A stretch of DNA of 64,000 nucleotides from JAUIAI01 sp963732405 (GCA_963732405.1 CAVSZG010000006.1:310001-374000), one strand, 5' to 3'. Positions 36,024-44,876 are shown, counted from the first letter of the stretch. Notes: generated by a model from the sequence alone, not told the origin. Made by a program: numbers and translations.

Positions 36024-36212
36024 ATGGCCTCGGGCACACTGGCGCTGATCGAACTGGGTCTGGTGTTCGGTGCGGTTGCCTGGTTCTGCATCGCTCAGAT
36101 TCGTTCGGTGCGCAAAAGCCTGCGCCAGGACGAGCGCATTCTGGGTGCACGAAACGGCAGCATCCATTGCACCACCGGTCGTGAGAAACGATCCAGCGAC
36201 AAGGATTCATGA
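36024..36212 (+). CDS. Small single-helix membrane protein, unknown
   Basis: A 62-residue frame starting 2 nt after crtB with one predicted transmembrane helix (about residues 4-25) and a basic, charged C-terminus. I do not know a named family, though short membrane ORFs at this place next to crtB are plausible in PGCs. Its last third overlaps, antisense, the 3' end of crtC by 118 nt. Real coding status is uncertain. Confidence 0.5.
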   Translation: MASGTLALIELGLVFGAVAWFCIAQIRSVRKSLRQDERILGARNGSIHCTTGREKRSSDKDS

Positions 36213-37099
36213 ATAGCCTGAAGCGGTCGGCCATCCAGGTGCAGGCCGAGTTCCGTGCGGCTGTAAAACGGCGTGTCTTCCAGCCGCCGCAACACGCGGC
36301 AGGGCCGGTCGGCATCGGCCCGGGCGAGCTGTTCGATCCGCCAGCCGGAGGGACTCAACCGGACCTCGGGCGCCAGCTGCTCGGCATTCACGCAGCCATC
36401 GGCGCCAAAGCGCAGCCCGAGTTCCGCACCGGCCCCCGATCTCGGTGTGGTCACGAAGGCGACCCGGGTCGCCCCGTGATCCATGGTGCGTTGCCAGTAC
36501 CAATGCGCAAAGCCGTGTTCCAGCGGCTCACTGCCATGATTGCTGTCAACGTAGGCGCGCCCCTGCCAGCTGAGCGAGGGGTGATCGAAGCAGACCTCGA
36601 TCCGTGCGCCCGGCGCCAGCGGATGCCACCAATGTCGATCGCCCTGAGCCAGCGAGTATTCCCGGTCGAACCAGTGATCCGCATGCACCGTCACGCTGCC
36701 AATGATTTTTCTGGGCAGGGGCGAACCGCGCTCGTCGATCTCGATGCGCAACGACTGCGGCCGGGCCAGGATCGTGCTGGGACCGATGCGGAATCGGCAG
36801 GGCTCGCGCTCGATCGCGGCTTCGTCGCGCTCAGTCATCGCCCAGCGGTTCTGGCCGGGGGAATAGATCGCGACGTTCAGGGCGCAATGCGCCGCCGCTT
36901 CGGCCCGACCGCGTGCCCTTGCACCGGCATACCAGGGTGAGAACACGCTGCCCACGAAGGCGATCAGCACGATCGCGTGCCGCCCGTCGTCGCTGACCCC
37001 GTCGACATACCACCAGCGATAGCCGCCATCGGGTACGACACGGTCGAATGCAGGGATCGGCCCACCGTCGGTGATGCGAGTTGACGGATTCATGTTCAT
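36095..37099 (-). CDS. crtC: Carotenoid 1,2-hydratase
   Basis: CrtC adds water to the terminal double bond of neurosporene- or lycopene-type carotenoids in the spheroidene/spirilloxanthin branch. The 334-residue product has the family segments GGYRWWYVDGVSDDGRHAI, FSPWYAGAR, HWWHPLAPGARIEV and RAYVDSNHGSEPLEHGFAHW. It is divergently transcribed from crtE with a shared control region containing a PpsR-like box. The 3' end overlaps the small ORF after crtB. Confidence 0.93.
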   Translation of the reverse strand: MNMNPSTRITDGGPIPAFDRVVPDGGYRWWYVDGVSDDGRHAIVLIAFVGSVFSPWYAGARARGRAEAAAHCALNVAIYSPGQNRWAMTERDEAAIEREPCRFRIGPSTILARPQSLRIEIDERGSPLPRKIIGSVTVHADHWFDREYSLAQGDRHWWHPLAPGARIEVCFDHPSLSWQGRAYVDSNHGSEPLEHGFAHWYWQRTMDHGATRVAFVTTPRSGAGAELGLRFGADGCVNAEQLAPEVRLSPSGWRIEQLARADADRPCRVLRRLEDTPFYSRTELGLHLDGRPLQAIHESLSLDRFSRPVVQWMLPFRAPRMRSSWRRLLRTERI

Positions 37100-37108
37100 C
37101 CACTAGGC

Positions 37109-37126
37109 TGTCAATATAAGTGGACA
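37109..37126. promoter_or_regulatory. PpsR/CrtJ-like box between crtC and crtE
   Basis: TGTCAATATAAGTGGACA is an exact TGT-N12-ACA match with an AT-rich centre. It lies 10 nt from the crtC start and 46 nt from the crtE start, so one site could control both divergent genes. Confidence 0.68.
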
Positions 37127-37171
37127 GTATAAAGAGTTAATCAAACATTACATCGACGTCCGGGAGACGGC

Positions 37172-38041
37172 ATGGATCAGCGCGAACGACTAGATGCGGC
37201 CCTGAGTGGGGCATTGGCCCAGGCAGCCGCCGACGATGGGCCTGCGCGGCTGAGCGAAGCCTTGCACTACGCGGTGTTTCCGGGAGGTGCCCGGGTCCGT
37301 CCCCGGCTCTGCATGGCAGTGGCCGCCGCCTGCGGCGATCCGAATCCGGTGGCGACCGATGCGGTGGCCTGCGCGATCGAAATGCTGCACTGCGCCTCGC
37401 TGGTTCACGACGATCTGCCCTGCTTCGATGACGCACCGACGCGGCGTGGCAAGCCCTCGGTGCATTCGGCCTTTGGCGAACGCATTGCCGTGCTCACCGG
37501 TGATGCATTGATCGTGCTCGCCTTTGATACGGTGGCGCGTCGCGCCGCCCATGTGCCCGATCGTCTGGCGGCATTGATCATGGTGTTGAGTCGTGCCGTC
37601 GGCATGCCCTCGGGTATCGTCGCCGGCCAGGCCTGGGAGTGCGAATCCAGTGTGGATCTGGCGACGTATCAACGCGAGAAGACCGGCGCCTTGTTTGCCG
37701 GTGCCACGATGGCCGGGGCTATTGCTGCTGGTGGTGATGGTCGCCTCTGGCGCGCGCTGGGCGATGGCATTGGCGAGGCATTCCAGATTGCCGACGATAT
37801 TCTCGATGCTACGGCCAGTCCGGATGTGATCGGCAAGCCGGTGGGGCGCGATATCGCGCTGGATCGGCCCAGCGCGGTCCGGGAGCTGGGTCTGGCCGGT
37901 GCCGTCGGTCGCTTCCAGCGCTGCGTGAAACAGGCGGTCGAATCAATTCCGCAGTGCCCGGGACGAACCATGTTGCAGCGTCTGGTCACCGAGCAGGCCT
38001 TGCAGTTCGTCCCGCGCGATGTCCTCGCGATTGCCGCCTGA
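37172..38041 (+). CDS. crtE: Geranylgeranyl diphosphate synthase
   Basis: CrtE elongates isoprenyl diphosphates to GGPP for carotenoids and the bacteriochlorophyll tail. The 289-residue product has the first aspartate-rich motif LVHDDLPCFDDAPTRRGKP and the second as FQIADDILDATA, with the GGARVRPRL substrate-binding arginines near residue 35. It overlaps crtF by 23 nt, which signals a crtEF operon. Confidence 0.95.
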   Translation: MDQRERLDAALSGALAQAAADDGPARLSEALHYAVFPGGARVRPRLCMAVAAACGDPNPVATDAVACAIEMLHCASLVHDDLPCFDDAPTRRGKPSVHSAFGERIAVLTGDALIVLAFDTVARRAAHVPDRLAALIMVLSRAVGMPSGIVAGQAWECESSVDLATYQREKTGALFAGATMAGAIAAGGDGRLWRALGDGIGEAFQIADDILDATASPDVIGKPVGRDIALDRPSAVRELGLAGAVGRFQRCVKQAVESIPQCPGRTMLQRLVTEQALQFVPRDVLAIAA

Positions 38042-39335
38042 CCCGGGACCCGCGGGCGCCGGGTCGCTGACCCTGGATCGCCTGCCGGTCGCACGGGTAA
38101 GCGCGCTGACAGCGCTGCGAGGTCGTTGGTTTGCCTGGCGCGATGCGCTGCTGGGCAGTGCACGATTCCAGGCCTGGAGCAGTGCGTTTCCGTTGACCCG
38201 GCCGATGGCCAGACGTCGGGCCAATCAGTTGTTTGATCTTTGCGCGGGCTTTGTTTATAGCCAGATTCTGCTCGCCTGCGTGGAACTGGATCTGTTCGAC
38301 CGGCTCAGGAAAGGGCCTCGGTCGGCCGAGGAACTGGCCGCCGAGCTGTCGATCGATGCGGCGGCTCTGGACCGTCTGATGACAGCAGCGGCGGCCATCC
38401 GTCTGTTGCGAATCGAGGCGTACGACCCGGCGATGCGCTACGGCCTGGGTGACCTCGGTGCGGCGCTGATCGGTAATCCGGGTGTGATTGCGATGATCCA
38501 GCATCACCGCCTGCTCTACCAGGATCTGCGTGATCCGGTGGCCATGTTGCGCGGTGAAGGGCTCAGCGACGCCGGTCGGTCGGCTGACGCTCACGGTGCA
38601 TCGCTTAGCGGCTTCTGGCCCTATGCCAAAGGTGCAGATCCGGCGGGTCTGACAACCGATCGTATCGAACGATACACAGCCCTGATGGCCGCGTCACAGG
38701 ACCTGATTGCGCGCCAGGTGATTGCTGCCTATCCGCTCGCGCGACAGTCACACCTGCTCGACGTGGGCGGTGGTGATGGCACGTTTCTCGCGGCAGTGGC
38801 CCGTGCTTATCCCTCGTTGCAACTTAGCCTGTTCGATCTGCCTGCGGTCGCCGACATCGCCAGGGCCCGGTCGGTTGAACGCGGACTGAGCGCGCGGATT
38901 CAAGTGCATGGTGGCAGCTTCGTAGCGAATGATCTGCCGACCGGTGCCGACATCGTGAGCCTGGTTCGCATCGTTCACGATCATGACGATGACACGGTGC
39001 GTCGCCTGCTTCGCGCGGTCAATCGCGCGCTGCCGCCTGGTGGCGTGTTGCTGATTGCCGAACCGATGGCCGGTACACGTGGTGGTGAGGCCATCGCCGA
39101 TGCGTATTTCGGCATGTACCTGTTGGCCATGGGCTCGGGTAAGGCACGACGTCTGAGCGCCATGACGCAATTGCTGGCCGAGGCCGGTTTTGATGCGCCG
39201 CGCCGGCATTCCACACATCTACCGGCGCTGGTCAGAGTGATCACCTGTCGCAAGCTTCACGACCTCGCAGATGTCGGTCGCGCGTTCCATAAAGTGCCTG
39301 CGATCGATCCGAGTCGAAACAATGCGTCAATTTAA
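38019..39335 (+). CDS. crtF: Demethylspheroidene O-methyltransferase
   Basis: CrtF methylates the 1-hydroxyl of carotenoids in the spheroidene/spirilloxanthin pathway with S-adenosylmethionine. The 438-residue product has a winged-helix-like dimerisation region (RRANQLFDLCAGFVYSQIL), the SAM motif LLDVGGGDGTFLAAVAR, and the catalytic region VRIVHDHDDDTVRRLLR. The C-terminal GGVLLIAEPMAGT block is typical. Its stop codon lies inside a PpsR-like box for bchC. Confidence 0.92.
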   Translation: MSSRLPPDPGPAGAGSLTLDRLPVARVSALTALRGRWFAWRDALLGSARFQAWSSAFPLTRPMARRRANQLFDLCAGFVYSQILLACVELDLFDRLRKGPRSAEELAAELSIDAAALDRLMTAAAAIRLLRIEAYDPAMRYGLGDLGAALIGNPGVIAMIQHHRLLYQDLRDPVAMLRGEGLSDAGRSADAHGASLSGFWPYAKGADPAGLTTDRIERYTALMAASQDLIARQVIAAYPLARQSHLLDVGGGDGTFLAAVARAYPSLQLSLFDLPAVADIARARSVERGLSARIQVHGGSFVANDLPTGADIVSLVRIVHDHDDDTVRRLLRAVNRALPPGGVLLIAEPMAGTRGGEAIADAYFGMYLLAMGSGKARRLSAMTQLLAEAGFDAPRRHSTHLPALVRVITCRKLHDLADVGRAFHKVPAIDPSRNNASI

Positions 39336-39342
39336 CTTGACG
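39325..39342. promoter_or_regulatory. PpsR/CrtJ-like box 1 upstream of bchC
   Basis: CGTCAATTTAACTTGACG has a perfectly symmetric CGTCA/TGACG pair with 8-nt spacing and overlaps the crtF stop. Together with box 2 it forms a tandem pair, as expected for cooperative PpsR tetramer binding. Confidence 0.65.
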
Positions 39343-39350
39343 TTTTGATT

Positions 39351-39368
39351 AGTCAGAGTAACCTGACA
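39351..39368. promoter_or_regulatory. PpsR/CrtJ-like box 2 upstream of bchC
   Basis: AGTCAGAGTAACCTGACA keeps the GTCA-N8-TGACA pattern and starts 8 nt after box 1 (26 bp centre to centre). It lies 78 nt before the bchC ATG. Confidence 0.6.
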
Positions 39369-39446
39369 CTATTCAAGGAAATCCGGTCGAATCAGGCTCG
39401 GCCGGAAATCTGAATCCAACCCTACTGTGAGGAGGCTGGTGGCACG

Positions 39447-40403
39447 ATGGATGCACTGACCGTGCAGTTTCCGGAGCCCGGACATGTCCGACTCCAGAGC
39501 GTGTCCCTGGCGGAGCCAGCGGCCGCAGACATCGTGATCGCCGTGGCCCATAGTGGAATCAGCACGGGTACCGAGCGCCTGCTGTATGCCGGCCGGATGC
39601 CGGCGTTTCCCGGTTTGAGCTGGCCGCTCGTGCCTGGCTATGAGTCGGTCGGGACCGTGATTCACGCCGGCCCGGCGGCCACGCATCAGGTGGGTGACTG
39701 GGTGTTCGTGCCCGGTGGCAAGGGCTACGAAGGCGCCGCTGCCCTGTTCGGCGGCGCATCGTCGCGAATCCTGTCCGCATCAGAGCGTGCCGTGGCGGTG
39801 TCGCGTGAACTGGGTGCCAGGGGCGCACTGCTGGCCCTGGCAGCCACAGCCCACCATGTGCTGGCCGAGGGCCCGCAGACGCATCCTGAACTGATCGTCG
39901 GTCACGGCGTGTTCGGGCAGTTGCTCGCGCGTCTGATCGTTGCACTGGGCAGCAAGCCGCCGGTGGTCTGGGAAAAGAATGCGCGGCGCCGACATGGCGC
40001 AGCCGGCTACGCCGTCATCGATCCGGCCGACGACGATTGTCATGCCTATCAACGTATCTGCGATGCGAGTGGCGACATCTCGATTCTCGACACCTTGATC
40101 AGCCGATTGGGCCGACAAGGACAGATCACCCTGGCCGGCTTCTACGATCAGCCCGCCAGATTCGATTTTCCGCCGGCGTTCATGCGTGAGGTGCGGCTGC
40201 GCATCTGCGCCGAGTGGCTGCCCGCCGATCTGCAGGCCGTCGCTGCAATGGTCAACGACGGTTCGCTGTCGCTGGACGGCCTGATCACTCATCACCAACC
40301 GGTGGCCAATTCGGCAGCGGCCTATGCACAGGCGTTTTCCGACGACTCCTGCCTGAAGATGATCCTTGACTGGTTGCCGCAGGGCGATCACGGAGCCAGC
40401 TGA
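39447..40403 (+). CDS. bchC: 3-hydroxyethyl bacteriochlorophyllide dehydrogenase
   Basis: BchC oxidises the C3 hydroxyethyl to the acetyl group of bacteriochlorophyll a. The 318-residue product resembles zinc-type alcohol dehydrogenases, with SGISTGTERLLYAGRMPAFPG, LVPGYESVGTV and a degenerate nucleotide-fold VGHGVFGQLLARL. ATG 39447 has GAGGAGG upstream. It starts the bchC-X-Y-Z-puf superoperon, preceded by tandem PpsR-like boxes, and overlaps bchX (TGATG). Confidence 0.95.
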   Translation: MDALTVQFPEPGHVRLQSVSLAEPAAADIVIAVAHSGISTGTERLLYAGRMPAFPGLSWPLVPGYESVGTVIHAGPAATHQVGDWVFVPGGKGYEGAAALFGGASSRILSASERAVAVSRELGARGALLALAATAHHVLAEGPQTHPELIVGHGVFGQLLARLIVALGSKPPVVWEKNARRRHGAAGYAVIDPADDDCHAYQRICDASGDISILDTLISRLGRQGQITLAGFYDQPARFDFPPAFMREVRLRICAEWLPADLQAVAAMVNDGSLSLDGLITHHQPVANSAAAYAQAFSDDSCLKMILDWLPQGDHGAS

Positions 40404-41398
40404 TGAATGAATCCGTACTCAAACGCATCGACACCGACCTGCGTCGCGAGGCCAGCATCGAACCCGATCCGGTGGCGACAGGGCAGGTCGCCAGCAAGAC
40501 CGAGATCATCGCCATCTACGGCAAGGGGGGTATCGGCAAGAGCTTCACGCTGGCCAATGTCTCCTACATGCTCGCCCAGCAAGGCAAGCGCGTGCTACTG
40601 ATCGGCTGCGACCCCAAGAGCGACACCACGTCGCTGCTGTTCGGCGGGCGGGCCTGTCCGACCATCATCGAGACCTCCTCGAAGAAGAAGCAGGCGGGCG
40701 AGCCGGTGCGCATCGGCGACGTGTGCTTCAAGCGCGATGGTGTCTATGCGATGGAGCTCGGTGGCCCGGAGGTCGGTCGCGGTTGCGGCGGGCGCGGCAT
40801 CATTCACGGCTTCGAACTGCTCGAAAAACTGGGCTTTCACGAATGGGGCTTCGATTACGTGCTGCTCGATTTCCTGGGCGACGTGGTCTGCGGTGGCTTC
40901 GGTCTGCCGATCGCCCGCGATATGTGCCAGAAGGTGATCGTGGTCGGATCGAATGACCTGCAATCGCTCTACGTGGCCAACAATGTGTGCTCGGCGGTCG
41001 AGTACTTCCGCAAGCTCGGTGGCAATGTGGGCGTGGCGGGGCTGGTAATCAACAAAGACGATGGCACTGGTGAGGCACAGGCCTTTGCGGCTCGCGTCGG
41101 TATCCCGGTTCTGGCCGCCATTCCGGCCAACGATGATATCCGTCGCAAGAGTGCGAACTACGAAATCGTCGGCCGCCTCGATGGCGAATGGGGGCCGCTG
41201 TTCGCCGAACTGGCGAACAACATCGGCACCTCGAGGCCGCAACAACCGAATCCGCTCACGCCTGAAGGTCTGCTCGACCTGTTCGACAGCGATACCGTCG
41301 GACGCAATGTGACCCTGGTCCCCGCGACGCCTGAAGAGATGTGCGGCGGCAAGATCATCGAGCGCAAATCGCTCGAAGTCATCTACGACGCGGTCTGA
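40403..41398 (+). CDS. bchX: Chlorophyllide a reductase iron protein
   Basis: BchX is the NifH-like ATPase feeding electrons to BchY/BchZ, which reduce ring B of chlorophyllide a. The 331-residue product has the P-loop AIYGKGGIGKSFTLANVS, the CDPKSDTT switch and cluster cysteines in EVGRGCGGRG and FLGDVVCGGFGLP. The extra C-terminal TPEEMCGGK block distinguishes BchX from BchL. Its ATG shares one base with the bchC stop. Confidence 0.96.
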   Translation: MNESVLKRIDTDLRREASIEPDPVATGQVASKTEIIAIYGKGGIGKSFTLANVSYMLAQQGKRVLLIGCDPKSDTTSLLFGGRACPTIIETSSKKKQAGEPVRIGDVCFKRDGVYAMELGGPEVGRGCGGRGIIHGFELLEKLGFHEWGFDYVLLDFLGDVVCGGFGLPIARDMCQKVIVVGSNDLQSLYVANNVCSAVEYFRKLGGNVGVAGLVINKDDGTGEAQAFAARVGIPVLAAIPANDDIRRKSANYEIVGRLDGEWGPLFAELANNIGTSRPQQPNPLTPEGLLDLFDSDTVGRNVTLVPATPEEMCGGKIIERKSLEVIYDAV

Positions 41399-41406
41399 CA
41401 CCCATC

Positions 41407-43047
41407 ATGCAAACCGAGGACAAAGCCTTGTCGCCGCGCCAGTCGCCGAACGATCCCGGCCTGTCAGCCGACATCGTGAGCGGCGCGGCAGACGCATCCG
41501 GTGAGGGCAGCACTCGCGTGCATCCGATCATCCCGGTCAAGCCGGTCGCCGATGCGATCGCCAGCACGGTCGAAGGCCTGAATTGTTCGACGGGCAAGAC
41601 GGCACTGCGGGAGGCTGCCCTGGCCTCGGGCAAAGAGGCGCTGCTCACGCGCTACGACGCTGACTATCCGGCCGGTCCGCATGATCAGCCCCAGAGCATG
41701 TGCCCGGCCTTCGGTTCACTTCGGGTGGGCCTGCGCATGCGGCGCACTGCCACCGTCCTGTCGGGTTCGGCCTGCTGTGTCTACGGTCTCACCTTTACCT
41801 CTCATTTCTACGGCGCCCGTCGCACCGTGGGCTATGTGCCCTTCGATTCCGAGACGCTGGTCACCGGCAAGCTGTTCGAGGATATCCGCGAATCGGTGAT
41901 CGCCCTGGCCGACCCTGAAAAGGTCGACGCCGTAGTCATCATCAACCTGTGTGTGCCGACCGCCTCCGGCGTGCCCCTCGACCTGCTGCCCGACAGCATC
42001 AATGGTGTGCGCATCATCGGTATCGATGTGCCCGGATTCGGCGTACCAACTCATGCCGAGGCCAAGGACGTGCTGGCCGGCGCCATGCTCGAGTATGCGC
42101 GCCGCGAGATCGTCGCCGGTCCGGTGCAGCCACCGGCCGGTGGTGCCAGTACCCGGCCCTCGCTGGCCCTGCTGGGCGAGATGTTCCCGGCTGACCCGAT
42201 GGGCATCGCGGCATTACTCGCCCCGATGGGGATTGATGCGGGTCCGGTCGTGCCCACACGCGAGTGGCGCGAGCTGTATGGCGCGCTTGATTGCGCAGCC
42301 GCCGCAGCGATTCATCCGTTTTATACCGCCTCGATCCGCCAGTTCCAGACTGCCGGCCGTCAGATCGTCGGTTCAGCGCCGGTTGGTGCCGAAGGGACAG
42401 CAGCCTGGCTGGATGCGATCGCCGGTCATTTCGGTGTACGCGCCTCGGTGCTGCGCAGCGCCAAGGATGCGTTGTTACCAGCCATTCGAAGCGCCCTGGC
42501 TAACAATCCCGTGGCGGGGCGGATCACCGTTTCCGGCTACGAGGGATCGGAGTTGCTGGTGGCCAGACTGTTGATCGAGAGCGGCGCGAAGGTGCCCTAC
42601 GTCGGTACGGCCTGTCCCAGGACACCCTGGTCCGAAACCGATGTGGCCTGGTTGGAGTCGCACGGCGCGCGGATCCGCTTCCGAGCCTCGCTCGAAGACG
42701 ATCTTGCCGCGGTGCGCGAGTTCGATCCCGATCTGGCGATCGGTACCACGCCGGTCGTGCAGTTTGCCAAGGAGCATTGCACGCCGTCGATGTACTTCAC
42801 CAATCTGATCTCGGCGCGTCCGCTGATGGGGGTTGCCGGCGCAGGCTCACTGGCGGCGGTGGTCAATGCCGCGATGGGCAACCGGGCCCGATTCAAGCAG
42901 ATGGAAGCCATGTTCGCCGGCGTCGGCACCGGCCCGGCGAGCGGTGTCTGGCACGAAGGCGCATTGCCAGTCGATCGCCCCCGTTCGCCTGGTCGTCGCA
43001 ACGCCGGCACCAGCGTGCCAGGTTCAATTGTCGAGGAGCAGTCCTGA
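41407..43047 (+). CDS. bchY: Chlorophyllide a reductase subunit Y
   Basis: BchY is a NifD-like subunit of chlorophyllide a oxidoreductase. The 546-residue product has conserved cysteine regions PQSMCPAFGSLRVGLRM, LSGSACCVYGLTF and VIINLCVPTASGVPLDLLP, typical cluster ligands. The C-terminal SMYFTNLISARPLMG block is also typical. The first 60 residues and last 50 are low-complexity extensions. It starts 8 nt after bchX and its stop shares a base with bchZ. Confidence 0.95.
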   Translation: MQTEDKALSPRQSPNDPGLSADIVSGAADASGEGSTRVHPIIPVKPVADAIASTVEGLNCSTGKTALREAALASGKEALLTRYDADYPAGPHDQPQSMCPAFGSLRVGLRMRRTATVLSGSACCVYGLTFTSHFYGARRTVGYVPFDSETLVTGKLFEDIRESVIALADPEKVDAVVIINLCVPTASGVPLDLLPDSINGVRIIGIDVPGFGVPTHAEAKDVLAGAMLEYARREIVAGPVQPPAGGASTRPSLALLGEMFPADPMGIAALLAPMGIDAGPVVPTREWRELYGALDCAAAAAIHPFYTASIRQFQTAGRQIVGSAPVGAEGTAAWLDAIAGHFGVRASVLRSAKDALLPAIRSALANNPVAGRITVSGYEGSELLVARLLIESGAKVPYVGTACPRTPWSETDVAWLESHGARIRFRASLEDDLAAVREFDPDLAIGTTPVVQFAKEHCTPSMYFTNLISARPLMGVAGAGSLAAVVNAAMGNRARFKQMEAMFAGVGTGPASGVWHEGALPVDRPRSPGRRNAGTSVPGSIVEEQS

Positions 43048-44495
43048 TGCTCGTACTCGATCATGATCGCGCCGGTGGCTACTGGGGAGCCGTGTATGTG
43101 TTCACGGCCATCAAGGGCTTGCAGGTCATCATCGATGGTCCGGTGGGCTGCGAGAATCTGCCCGTGACCTCGGTGCTGCATTACACCGATGCCTTGCCGC
43201 CGCATGAACTGCCGATCGTCGTGACCGGCCTGGGCGAAGAGGAATTGGGCCAACATGGCACCGAAGGGGCCATGCGCCGCGCACATCAGTCGCTGGATGC
43301 CGATCAGCCCTGCGTGGTGGTGACCGGTTCGATTGCCGAGATGATCGGGGGTGGCGTCACGCCAGAGGGCACGAACATCCGGCGCTTCCTGCCGCGCACG
43401 ATCGACGAAGATCAATGGCAGACCGCCGACCGCGCGATGAACTGGCTCTGGACCGAGTTTGGGCCCAAGAAGATCCGGCCGGCCAAAAAGCGGGCAGTGG
43501 GGCACAAGCCGCGGGTGAATATCCTTGGGGCAGCCTACGGATGCTTCAACAGCGCCTCGGATCTGGCCGAGATCAGACGGCTGGTCACCGGCATCGGTGC
43601 CGACATCAACATGACCTTCCCGATGGCCAGTCATCTGGACGACATTGCCGGACTCGCTGATGCCGACGTGAATATCGTCATGTATCGGGAATTCGGTCGC
43701 CTGTTGGCCGAGACGCTCGAGCGCCCCTACCTGCAGGCACCCATCGGGCTGCACAGCACCACGGCATTCCTGCGCAAACTCGGTGAGTTGCTGGATCTGG
43801 ATCCCGAGCCGTTCATCGCGCAGGAAACCCACACCACGATCAAACCGATCTGGGATCTCTGGCGATCGGTCACGCAGGACTTCTTCGCCACTGCATCATT
43901 CGGCATCGTCGCGAATGAGACATATACGCGCGGCGTGCGGCATTTTCTCGAAGAAGAAATGGGCATCACCTGCCAGTTTGCGGTCGCCCGACTGCCCGGG
44001 CAGAAGACTGACAACGCGCAGGTACGCACGCTGGTCGCCGAGCGTACGCCGCTGGTGCTGTATGGCAGCTACAACGAGCGCATGTACCTGGCGGAAACCG
44101 GTCGCAAGGCCACCTTCATTCCAGCTTCGTTTCCCGGGGCGATCGTCCGGCGCCATACCGGTACGCCCTTCATGGGCTATGCGGGGGCAACGTATCTCGT
44201 GCAGGAATTCTGCAATGCCTTGTTCGATGCGCTGTTCCACATCCTGCCGCTGGCCACCGACATGGACGCGGGCGATCCCGTGCCGACACGGCTGCGCGAG
44301 CTGAGCTGGGATCCTGACGCACACGCCGTGTTTGAGCAGTATGTGAACGCCGAGCCCGTGCTGGTGCGAATCTCGGCGGCCAAGTTGTTGCGCGACCGCG
44401 CCGAACGGGATGCCCGTCGCGCCAATGAACCCACCGTGACGGCGGCCCGGGTGATTGCGGCACGCCAGGCAACCCGATCGGGGCAGGCCGCATGA
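43047..44495 (+). CDS. bchZ: Chlorophyllide a reductase subunit Z
   Basis: BchZ completes the BchY/BchZ catalytic core of chlorophyllide a reductase. The 482-residue product starts MLVLDHDRAGGYWGAVY and has IDGPVGCENLPVTSVLHYTD with a cluster cysteine. It also has VVVTGSIAEMIGGG, VNILGAAYGCFNSASDL, and the PFMGYAGATYLVQEFCNALFDALF block. ATG 43047 has GAGGAG upstream. The stop is followed by the 234-nt puf leader. Confidence 0.96.
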   Translation: MLVLDHDRAGGYWGAVYVFTAIKGLQVIIDGPVGCENLPVTSVLHYTDALPPHELPIVVTGLGEEELGQHGTEGAMRRAHQSLDADQPCVVVTGSIAEMIGGGVTPEGTNIRRFLPRTIDEDQWQTADRAMNWLWTEFGPKKIRPAKKRAVGHKPRVNILGAAYGCFNSASDLAEIRRLVTGIGADINMTFPMASHLDDIAGLADADVNIVMYREFGRLLAETLERPYLQAPIGLHSTTAFLRKLGELLDLDPEPFIAQETHTTIKPIWDLWRSVTQDFFATASFGIVANETYTRGVRHFLEEEMGITCQFAVARLPGQKTDNAQVRTLVAERTPLVLYGSYNERMYLAETGRKATFIPASFPGAIVRRHTGTPFMGYAGATYLVQEFCNALFDALFHILPLATDMDAGDPVPTRLRELSWDPDAHAVFEQYVNAEPVLVRISAAKLLRDRAERDARRANEPTVTAARVIAARQATRSGQAA

Positions 44496-44729
44496 GGTAT
44501 CAGACAGTTCATTCGGGGAGCGGGTATTCCGCTCCGACCATCTCCAGACCACGGACCCGACTGGATTCACCGGTCGGTCCCGGTGTCGACGCGTCAGGCG
44601 TTGGCTGGAGAACCAATTCCATTCGGTCCGCCGAACGGAATGTCACGGGTGCAGCAAGCCCGGGACATGGGACTGCGCAGCGTTTGCGCGGAAGTGATCG
44701 AAAGATCGTTAGTGAAAGGAGTCTGACTT
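44496..44729 (+). promoter_or_regulatory. puf operon leader region
   Basis: A 234-nt stretch between bchZ and pufB. One 83-codon frame crosses it, but it lacks a transmembrane segment and looks like chance. It holds an imperfect 11-bp hairpin (44616-44641) and the strong pufB ribosome-binding site AAAGGAG at about 44714-44720. I see no clear promoter; transcription may read through from bchC. Confidence 0.5.
44616..44641 (+). other. Stem-loop in puf leader
   Basis: ATTCCATTCGG (44616-44626) pairs with CCGAACGGAAT (44631-44641) around a TCCG loop, with a single A-C mismatch. There is no following T-run, so it is more likely an mRNA stability or processing element than a terminator. Confidence 0.6.
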
Positions 44730-44876
44730 ATGGCAGATCTTGAAAAGTCCCTCTCGGGCTTGACAGGCAATGAAGCCAAGGAGTTCCACAGCACCTTCAT
44801 GACCGGTTTCCTGGGTTTCACGGCTGTTGCTGTGGTCGCCCATATTCTGGTCTGGTTCTGGCGCCCTTGGTTATAG
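44730..44876 (+). CDS. pufB: LH1 antenna beta polypeptide
   Basis: PufB is the beta apoprotein of the core light-harvesting complex. The 48-residue product starts MADLEKSLSGLTGNEA, then EFHSTFMTGFLGF, with the bacteriochlorophyll-ligating His38 in AVAVVAHILVWFW and the C-terminal WRPWL that tunes absorption. It has one transmembrane helix. It carries the strongest ribosome-binding site of the operon (AAAGGAG). It is too short for usual ORF cut-offs but unmistakable. Confidence 0.97.
   Translation: MADLEKSLSGLTGNEAKEFHSTFMTGFLGFTAVAVVAHILVWFWRPWL

Noticed and set aside
44492..44743. 83-codon frame in the puf leader as a possible pufQ
   Set aside because: No transmembrane segment and Ser/Arg/Gly-rich composition; it does not resemble PufQ and crosses a hairpin and the pufB ribosome-binding site.
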